Positions 56,701 to 64,000 of a DNA stretch of 64,000 nucleotides are shown here, one piece after another. Each line of letters opens with the position of its first letter. Within the stretch, counting starts at the first letter, position 1. Position numbers and translations under genes: made by a program. The notes beneath the pieces were generated by a model that did not search any database, was not told the origin of the DNA, and was given only the letters and a program-made list of their open reading frames with translations. The stretch is from Tuctoria greenei. Lineage: Eukaryota > Streptophyta > Magnoliopsida > Poales > Poaceae. The stretch is from positions 124,151,498-124,215,497 of the forward strand of contig JAYESD010000008.1 of NCBI GenBank assembly GCA_036927565.1, given 5' to 3'.

Positions 56701-59700
56701 TCAAGCCAGACTCCGAGAATCAAGAATATTTAGCTCATTTCGGAGTTCGCAAAAACGCTTTTCATCAAGTGGCTTGGTGAATATGTCGGCCAATTGTTTT
56801 TGGGTGTTGACATGTGAGATGGTTATGTCTCCTTTCATGGAATGGTCTCTCAAGAAATGATGTCTTATGTCTATGTGTTTAGTCCTAGAGTGCTCAACTG
56901 GATTGTGGGCTATTTTAATGGCACTCTCATTATCACAAAGAAGAGGAATACAGTTCATATTGTAACCGTAATCCCTTAGAGTTTGTCGCATCCAAAGGAG
57001 TTGTGCACAGCAACTCCCGGCTGCAACATACTCTGCTTCGGCTGTGGATAATGCAATGGAATTTTTTTTCTTAGATGACCAAGAAACTAAAGATATTCCT
57101 AGGAATTGGCATGTGCCAGAGGTGCTTTTTCTATCAACTTTGCACCCGGCATAATCTGCATCGGAGTAACCAATGAGATTGAATTTTGAGCCTTTTGGGT
57201 ACCAAAGACCAAGGTTGGGTGTATGAACTAAATATCTCAAGATTCTTTTTACGGCTGTCAAATGACATTCCTTGGGGTTGGCTTGAAATCTTGCACACAA
57301 ACATACACTTAACATAATGTCTGGCCTAGATGCACATAAGTAGAGTAAAGATCCAATCATGGAGCGATATACCTTTTGGTCGACGCTTGGTCCATCTTCA
57401 TTGAGATCCAAGTGGCCATTCGTAGCCGTGGGAGTCTTTATGGGCTTTGCCTTGTCCATGCCAAACTTCTTGAGTATGTCCTGCGTGTACTTGGTTTGGC
57501 TTATGAATGTTCCTTCCCTTTGTTGCCGCACTTGGAATCCCAAGAAGTACTTCAATTCTCCCATCATTGACATTTCAAACCTGTCTGTCATAATTCTACT
57601 AAATTCTTCACAGAAGGATTGGTTAGTTGACCCAAAAATTATATCATCAACATAGATTTGGCAAATAAAAAGATCATTATCTAGATTCTTAGTGAATAAT
57701 GTATAATCTACTTTGCCAATTTGAAAACCATTATCAATTAAGAAATCTCTAAGACACTCATACCAAGCTCTAGGAGCTTGTTTGAGGCCATAGAGAGCCT
57801 TACGTAGTTTATATACGTGGTCGGGGAACTCTTCGTCTTCAAACCCGGGTGGTTGCTCCACGTACACCTCTTCCTTGATCGGTCCGTTGAGGAAGGCACT
57901 TTTTACGTCCATTTGATACAGCTTGAAATCATGGTGAGTAGCATATGCAAGTAATATTCTAATTGATTCAAGCCTAGCTACTGGAGCAAAAGTCTCGTCG
58001 AAATCCAAACCTTCGACTTGTGAGTAACCTTTGGCCACAAGTCGTGCCTTGTTTCTTGTCACCACTCCGTGTTCGTCTTGCTTGTTGCGGAAGACCCACT
58101 TGGTGCCCACTATATTTGCATTGGGTCTTGCCACAAGTTCCCAAACCTCGTTTCTCTTGAAGTTGTTCAACTCTTCTTGCATTGCCACCACCCAGTCCGG
58201 ATCCTTCAATGCATCCTCAGTCCTGCGTGGTTCCAAAAAGGAGACAAACGAGTAATGCTCACAAAAATTAGCTATACGAGATCTAGTGGTTACTCCCTTT
58301 TGGATGTCACCGATGATGTTGTCGATTGGGTGATCCCTTTGAATGCATTGGTGTACTCTTGGGTGTGGCACTTGGAGAGTTGTGTGTTGGTGATCATTTT
58401 CTTCTCCCCCTGAGTGGTTGCCCTCGTTGATTTGTTGATCATCTTCATATTCTTGTGATTGATCTTGTATAGAAGCTCCCCCTTGATTGTTGATCTCCTC
58501 TCGTGGTTCACTTTCCTCTTGTATTTGTGACGATGACTCTTGTGGTCAAACTTCGCCTAGAGCCATTCTCTTCAACGCTTGATAAGGAGCTTCTTCTTTA
58601 CCTAATTCACATTGATCAACTTTCTCCTTTTGGGAGCCATTAGTTTCATCGAACACTACGTCACGTGCCACTTCAACAAGTCCGGAGGCCTTGTTGAAAA
58701 CACGATAGGCGTAAGTGTTCGAATCATAACCAAGCAAGAAACCTTCATCGGACTTCGAAGCGAACTTTGAAGTCCTGGGCTTCTTGTTCAAAATATAACA
58801 TGGAGAACCAAAAACTCTAAAATATGAAATGTTTGGTTTGTTATCGGTGAGTAGCTCATAAGGAGTCTTCTTGAGTAGTCGATGAAGGTAGAGTCGATTT
58901 GCGGCGTGGCAAGCGGTGTTAATTGCTTCCGCCCAAAATCGATCCGAAATCTTGTATTCATCGAGCATTGTTCTTGCCATCTCTATGAGCATTCGGTTCT
59001 TCCTTTCGGCAACTCCGTTTTGTTGTGGAGAGTATGGTGCTGAAAATTCGTGCTTGATTCCCTCCTCATCAAGGTACTCCTCCACTTGTATGTTCTTGAA
59101 TTCCGTGCCGTTGTCGCTCCGAATACTCTTGATCGATAGTGAGAACTCGTTTTGCGCTCTCTTGAAGAATTTTTTGAGTGTCCCTTGTGTTTCTGACTTG
59201 TCATGCAAAAAGAACACCCAAGTGAAGCGGGAAAAATCATCAATAATGACTAAACCGTATTTATTACCGCCGATGCTTATGTAAGCAATTGGACCAAACA
59301 AGTCCATATGAAGTAGTTCGAGCGGTCTTGTCATAGTCATGATGTTCTTTGCGGGATGATGTGCTCCAACTTGCTTCCCGGCATGGCACGCGCTACAAGG
59401 CCTGTCTTTCTCAAAAACAACATCTTTCAAACCTCGGATGTGATCGCCCTTGAGGAGTTTTTGAAGATTCCTCATACCAACATGTGCTAGCCGTCTATGC
59501 CACAGCCAGCCCATGTTGGTTTTTGCAATCAAGCATGTGTCGAGTTCGGCTTTATCCTCGTTGAAGTCAACAAGGTAAAGCTTTCCCTTCAACATACCCT
59601 AGAATGCAACTGAACCATCACTCCTCCTTGAGACGGTCACACCCTCGTTAGTGAACAGGCAATTATAACCTTTGTCACATAATTGAGATATGGACAGCAG

Positions 59701-59937
59701 GTTATAATCTAAAGATTCAACATGTAAAACATGAGAAAGAGTGTGTTCAGAGGATATTGCTATTTTACCGGTACCGAGGACCCTTCCTTGACTGTTATCT
59801 CTAAAGTAGATGCCTTCGTTTGGGTCCTCGTTTTCTTCATATTCCACGAACATCCTCCTTTCTCCGGTCATGTGGTTGGTGCATCCACTGTCTAGCACCC
59901 ATTTGGATCCACCGGGGGAGTAGGCCTGCAGAAACAA
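56701..59937 (-). pseudogene. SIRE pol: protease, integrase, RT, RNase H; two in-frame stops
   Basis: One frame runs the whole way and is broken only by TAG at 59599-59601 and TGA at 58546-58548. Protease has WVLDSGCTNHMTG with the D-S-G site intact. GAG-pre-integrase is at about 59330-59540 (HRRLAHVGMRNLQKL). The integrase core has Asp in MDLFGPI, Asp in SDNGTEF and Glu after QQNGVAERKN. RT is at 58250-57500 (WVFRNKQDEHG, MDVKSAFLNG, CQIYVDDIIFGS). RNase H is at 57200-56750 (GYSDADYAGCKVDRKST, STAEAEYVA, DNESAIKIAHN). All catalytic positions I can check are kept, so this is a young copy inactivated by point changes. Confidence 0.9.
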
Positions 59938-60545
59938 GTTATGTCTTGGTTTTAGGTACCCAAGCTTGCTTGGGTCCTTGGAGGTTAGTTACAATACATT
60001 TGGGCACCCACACATGGGGTTGTGTTCCCATGGCGTGGCCCAGCATAATAAGCATAAACTTTACCAATATTGTTTCTCATTAATACATAAGATGCATCAA
60101 AGGTTTTGAACAAAAGTTGTTGTTGTTTGTTGATCGGACTAGTCTGGGTGATCGGACTTGTCCGTATGACCGGACTTGTCCGAACCACAATCGGACTAGT
60201 CCGGTGTTCATGAGAGTTCAGGTTTTTAACTTTCGAGTTACCAAATTGTGAGGGTCCTCCCTTCACAAAGGTAATCTTTCCCTTGTTATTCTTATGACTT
60301 CCAGCATTTTGCTTTCCATCATAAGAGTAACCAATGCCATACATGACATTTGGAGGTCTTTGGACCAAGTATGCACTACGTTCATAGTTGATCCTCTCCT
60401 TGTCAAATATTCCACATTGGGTAGGATTTTTATCCTTTATGGAGGTAGAATTTTCCTTCAAACTGGTGTTGATTTTACTACATTTGCACATATGAACAAG
60501 ATTAGTTGAAGTGAGAAGGTAGACTTGAAGAGGAGGAAGATTCAC
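59938..60545 (-). pseudogene. SIRE gag-protease linker with RTSP repeats
   Basis: An open stretch (60545-59985) contains ERINYERSAYLVQRPP and YGIGYSYDGKQ, then four RTSP/QTSP units encoded by CGGACTAGTCCG-type palindromes at 60135-60215, then YYAGPRHGN. It is in a different frame from gag and protease. Confidence 0.6.
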
Positions 60546-62398
60546 TTAGCTTGAGTGACTCAACTTGCACTTCAAGGATCTTGTTAACCTTGATCAGGTC
60601 ATCAAGTTGATCCTTGATTGCAACGTTTGAGTTGGTTAACTCCAAGCAAGTTTTATTGCTTGAAGCTAGCTCAAGCTCTAGTGAGCTGTTTTTTCTCCTT
60701 TTCAAGAACTAGAAGATTGTCAAGTTTGACATACTTCTCCTTTTGGGAGATAATCATGTCCTCTTGATGATCAATTAGCTGTTCCTTCTCAACAAGTTGG
60801 TCAAGTAAAAATTTCATTTTAGCAGCAGTTTTTCTGTCTAATCCCATTAACATATCTTCATCATCACTATCTAGTTCATCATTACTTGAGTAGGAATTCA
60901 TGGAAGGGGTTTTTATGTTTACCTTGCGTTTACCTTCCTTTGCCATGAGGCAAGTGCCATGTCCCTTCTTTGTATCGAGCGTGGGGAAGAGTGTGGGTTT
61001 CTTGGACGTGTTTTCAATGGCTATGCTAGTCATCTCTTCTTCATCGGATGATGAAGACTCATCGTTTGAGTCCCACTCCTTTCCAATGTGTGCTTGTTCA
61101 TCTTGTTTCTTCTTCTTGAAGAATTTCTTCGGTTGAGGCTTGACTTCTTTATTCTTCTTCTTGTTGTCCTCATACGAGCAATCGACTATAAAGCGGTTAT
61201 ACTCACCACAGTTATAGCATGCCCGCCTCATCTTCGGCTTTGTCCTCTCTTTGTACTTGCCTTCACTTGATTTTGTTCCCTGTCTTTTCTTCAATATTCT
61301 TTTGAACTTTTTTATGAACAAAATCATATCCTCTCCATCCAGCTCACTACTTTCATCATCGCTGTCCTCCTCAAGTTGTGCTTCTCTTGCTTCCTTGGAT
61401 AGTGGCTTGAGTGTGGACTTTAAGGCAACTCCCTTCTTCTTGGCCGATGTGAGGTCGGCTATTTCTTTGACGTGCTTGGCTTGTTTCTCCATCATTTCAA
61501 AGTTGATGATTTTGCCAAGCAGCTCATCTGGAGTCATCCTCTTTTACCCGGGACTCTCTCTGATCATAGAGCATAGTGTGACATTGCGAGGCATAAAGGC
61601 TCTAAGGATGAGCTTTACAACCTCGTGGTCATTCCACTTCTTGCTCCCATATGATCGAACCTTGTTTACAAGTGTCTTCAATCGGTTGTACATGTCCTGG
61701 GGAGACTCGTCTTCCTCAATTGCGAACCTTCCAAGTTCACCTTCGATCATTTCAATTTTCGCCTCCCGCACATGCCGGTCACCTTCATGGGCTGTTTGTA
61801 GCGTGTCCCATATTTCCTTGGCAATCTCCAGTCCGTCCACCTTTGTGAATTCATCTCGACTTAGAGAGGAGGTGATTACGGCTGCGGCTTGAGCGTTTCT
61901 GTGGATGGCTTGCTCTTGACTTGGGGTGAGCTCTTCGTCGTCATCTGGGATGTCTATTCCTGTGCACACAATATGCCATAAACTTGGGTTAAGGGAAATC
62001 AAGTCCATCTTCATATTTTGCCTCCACGTGGAGTAATCACTCCCATCGAAGTGTGGGGCTTTTCCAAGAGGAATAGATAGATAATGGCTGTTATTTGAAT
62101 TTAAACGATAAAAGTTAAAAGGATATCGGGAGTAGTCGGTGTGACTACTCCCCTTCTTCTTTTCTTCAACTTTGGCTTTCCCTTTGGAAAGTGCTTTCTT
62201 CCTGAGGAGTGCTTTCAGCTCCAGCGTCTCCTCGTCATCATCATCGAAATCTTGAATTGCTTCGAGATACTTTTCCACCTTTTGGTTCTTGTCGTTGTTC
62301 ACTTCTTCCTGATTGTTGATTTTCTGAACTTCCTTCATGTCCGACATGATCTCTTCGAGTGGTTGCACTCTTTCTTGAAGAACCCGCTCTGATACCAA
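60502..62398 (-). pseudogene. SIRE gag, one in-frame stop and later frameshifts
   Basis: MVSERVLQERVQPLEE opens at 62398; a later ATG at 62347 is possible. The gag domain (APHFDGSDYSTWRQNMKMDL, AKEIWDTLQTAHEG, LGRFAIEEDESPQDMYNRL) is followed by TAA at about 61544-61546, then MTPDELLGKIINFEM in the same frame. The zinc knuckle reads CYNCGEYNRFIVDC, where Arg replaces the zinc-binding His. Acidic and coiled-coil segments follow to 60671, then a frame change to 60502. Confidence 0.85.
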
Positions 62399-62399
62399 T
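62386..62399 (-). other. SIRE primer-binding site
   Basis: The minus strand reads TTGGTATCAGAGC directly inside the 5' LTR, complementary to initiator tRNA-Met, as usual for plant copia elements. Confidence 0.9.
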
Positions 62400-63965
62400 T
62401 GAATGTAAGCCTAGAGGGGGGGTGAATAGGCCTTCTTGAATTTTTCTCGGTTCCTGTAACACTCAACAACACAGTCAATATGAGAGATATCGGACTAGTC
62501 CGGTAAAGTGCGGACTAGTCCGGTTTTCACGGGCTAAGTTGATCAAGTTCAGTCAATTTGGTTGATTCGTTAATGTAGGCAGCGGAAATATAGACTTAAA
62601 TGACAGTTTAATAGTTGTATGTCAACTTCTATAACAATTAAGGCTCTTGTTTAACAAATTAACTCAAATTGAACAAAATGAATCAAACCCTAGATTAAGT
62701 TGACCAATTAAGATGAAGAACACAAAAGGACAAGACACAAGATTTATCCCGTGGTTCGGCTACCACGAAGGCAACCTACATCCACGTTGAGGAGCCCACA
62801 AAAGGACCGGGTCTTCTCCAACCCTTCCCTCGTTGGATCGCCACGAAGGCCAATCCTCTTCCACTAATCACAAAGGGGTAAATAACCAAGTTGAAGGGGC
62901 GTTCTCACACGTTGAGAGCTCCCTTGATTACAACTTGCAGAGCCACCAATAACACACTCGAAAATTACAAATTGAAATGCAAGAGTGTGTTAGAGAATCA
63001 AACCAAGAGCTCAATGATGTGTGCCAAGTGTCTCTCCAATGATCTAGAAGTGATCTTCAATAGATTGATCGATTTTGCACTTAATTTCGTGGAGAGAGGT
63101 GGTTTTTGAGTCTCTTGGGAGGTGTGACGGCGCTAGGGTTCGAGAGAGATTATGAAACTGGGCCGTGCACCTCTATTTATATGGGGTTTCTAAAAGTGAC
63201 CGTTAGGGTTTAGAAAGATAGGACTAGTCTGTGGTGGTCACCGGACTAGTCTGGTGTGCTGTGTGTAGCAAACCCTAAGTGTCCAGGAATATCGGACTAG
63301 TCCGTTTGAAAACAGACTTGTCCGATTTCGATACTGGAAATCTTCGGACTAGTCCGATTGCCATCGTACTTGTCCGGACACATGAAACCCTAAGTGTTTA
63401 GAATTACAAGTCCGCACTTGGAGGACTTGTCCGATTTAGATCATTGTGTATATCGGACTAGTCCGTATAGACACCGGACTTGTCCGAAGTGGATCAGAAT
63501 GAATATCGGACTAGTCCGGACTACAACGGACTTGTCCGATTTTGTGTGACTTGTGCATTGTGTTGAGGACTAGTCCACATTGGGGAGGACTAGTCCAAAG
63601 TGAATCAAAAAGATATCGTACTAGTCCGGTGGGGACCGGACTTGTCCGATCTAGTGCAGAATGTGATATCGGACTAGTCCGGCTATTTTCAGACTAGTCC
63701 GGTCCTGTATAACTTTGTGCATTTTGTGTGTGTGCTTGAAAGTGATTGAGCTCTTGGATGTGTTTCCTTAACACACTCCATACATAATAAACTACTATTT
63801 TCTTCTTCTTAAGCTCACATTTACTTTGCTTCTCATTTCCCTTCTTTTTGGCATTTTGCTCATTTTTCATCATTTGCCTGCATTCATCTCAACAAAAGGA
63901 TTAGGATCCCAATTTCTTGTCATAAATCATCCAAAACCCACAAGGGAGTCCTAGATGCACTTTCA
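62400..63965 (-). repeat. SIRE 5' LTR, shared with a neighbouring copy
   Basis: 1566 bp, same length as the left LTR and nearly identical. TATA box CATATAAATAGAGG (minus strand) at about 63173-63186. Palindrome cluster at 63210-63710. Confidence 0.92.
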
Positions 63966-64000
63966 ATCTCCCCCTTTTTGGTGATTGATGACAACCAATT
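63966..64000 (-). mobile_element. Start of the next SIRE internal region
   Basis: These 35 bases are identical to 53714-53748, the polypurine-tract side of the SIRE internal region. A genuine insertion site would show Gypsy-3 DNA here (expected next to GAGGC at 52143-52147). Confidence 0.85.

Larger units (their letters stand above)
52148..63965 (-). mobile_element. SIRE/Maximus-like copia element
   Basis: Two LTRs of 1566 bp enclose, on the minus strand, gag, protease, integrase, RT and RNase H, then an env-like ORF. That extra ORF plus the AAAAAGGGGGAGAT polypurine tract next to the LTR are hallmarks of the SIRE/Maximus lineage. After the right LTR the next 35 bases (63966-64000) repeat 53714-53748, the start of the internal region, so a second copy shares that LTR. 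The element interrupts Gypsy-3 at 52147/52148. Confidence 0.9.

Overview
The window reads as intergenic DNA from a large, retrotransposon-rich plant genome, most likely a grass. The reasons are nested LTR retrotransposons of grass-typical Athila-like, Tat-like and SIRE-like lineages, a Tat-type antisense accessory ORF, CACTA (En/Spm) transposons with long subterminal repeat blocks, and one GC-rich small gene. I see no ordinary host locus, rRNA, tRNA or CRISPR array. Nearly every base belongs to a mobile element.

Layout. (1) 1-14836 is a CACTA complex. CACTA-1 (from before position 1 to 9223, + strand) carries a 754-bp tandem array, a small antisense gene, and a six-exon gene that joins a plant En/Spm-type transposase-associated domain (Transposase_24-like) to a Ulp1/SUMO-protease domain. 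CACTA-2 (9224-13135, minus strand) carries a decayed TNPD transposase and, directly downstream on the same strand, a five-exon SUMO-conjugating E2 (SCE1/UBC9-like) gene with all GT-AG introns and an open frame. At 13136-14836 a second copy of the Ulp1 3' half and CACTA end is joined into the middle of the TNPD gene. (2) 14837-19620 is a decayed Ty1/copia element on the minus strand; its 3' LTR is cut by the CACTA end. (3) 19621-20165 is a GC-rich and palindromic remnant. (4) 20170-25835 and 45120-46297 hold a decayed SIRE-like copia element and two long LTRs (A and B). (5) Gypsy-1 (25836-45114, TSD GTGCT) is an Athila-like element with gag and an env-like ORF but no pol; it sits in LTR-B. (6) Gypsy-2 (30220-40489, minus strand, Tat-like) sits inside Gypsy-1. 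(7) 46298-48979 is another copia remnant. (8) Gypsy-3 (48980-52147, minus strand, Tat-like, truncated) sits in the LTR of that remnant. (9) 52148-63965 is a SIRE/Maximus-like copia element on the minus strand with two 1566-bp LTRs; the right LTR runs directly into another internal region, so it is part of a tandem LTR-internal-LTR-internal structure.

The most interesting part is the CACTA complex. Two SUMO-pathway activities sit within 6 kb on mobile DNA: a Ulp1-type de-SUMOylating protease with its His/Asp/Gln/Cys residues intact, and an intron-containing SUMO E2 with its catalytic Cys, HPN motif and acidic residue intact. The protease gene has two single-base lesions. The E2 has none that I can see. 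Whether the E2 is expressed, and whether the pairing is selected or accidental, cannot be told from the sequence alone.

Other points worth a look: the palindrome CGGACTAGTCCG is amplified in the SIRE LTRs, in its intergenic spacers and even in its coding region (as RTSP repeats); a GC-rich minisatellite lies between RT and RNase H in Gypsy-2; a second promoter-like cassette precedes the env-like ORF of Gypsy-1; and the Gypsy-1 LTR ends contain a duplicated primer-binding-site-like segment.
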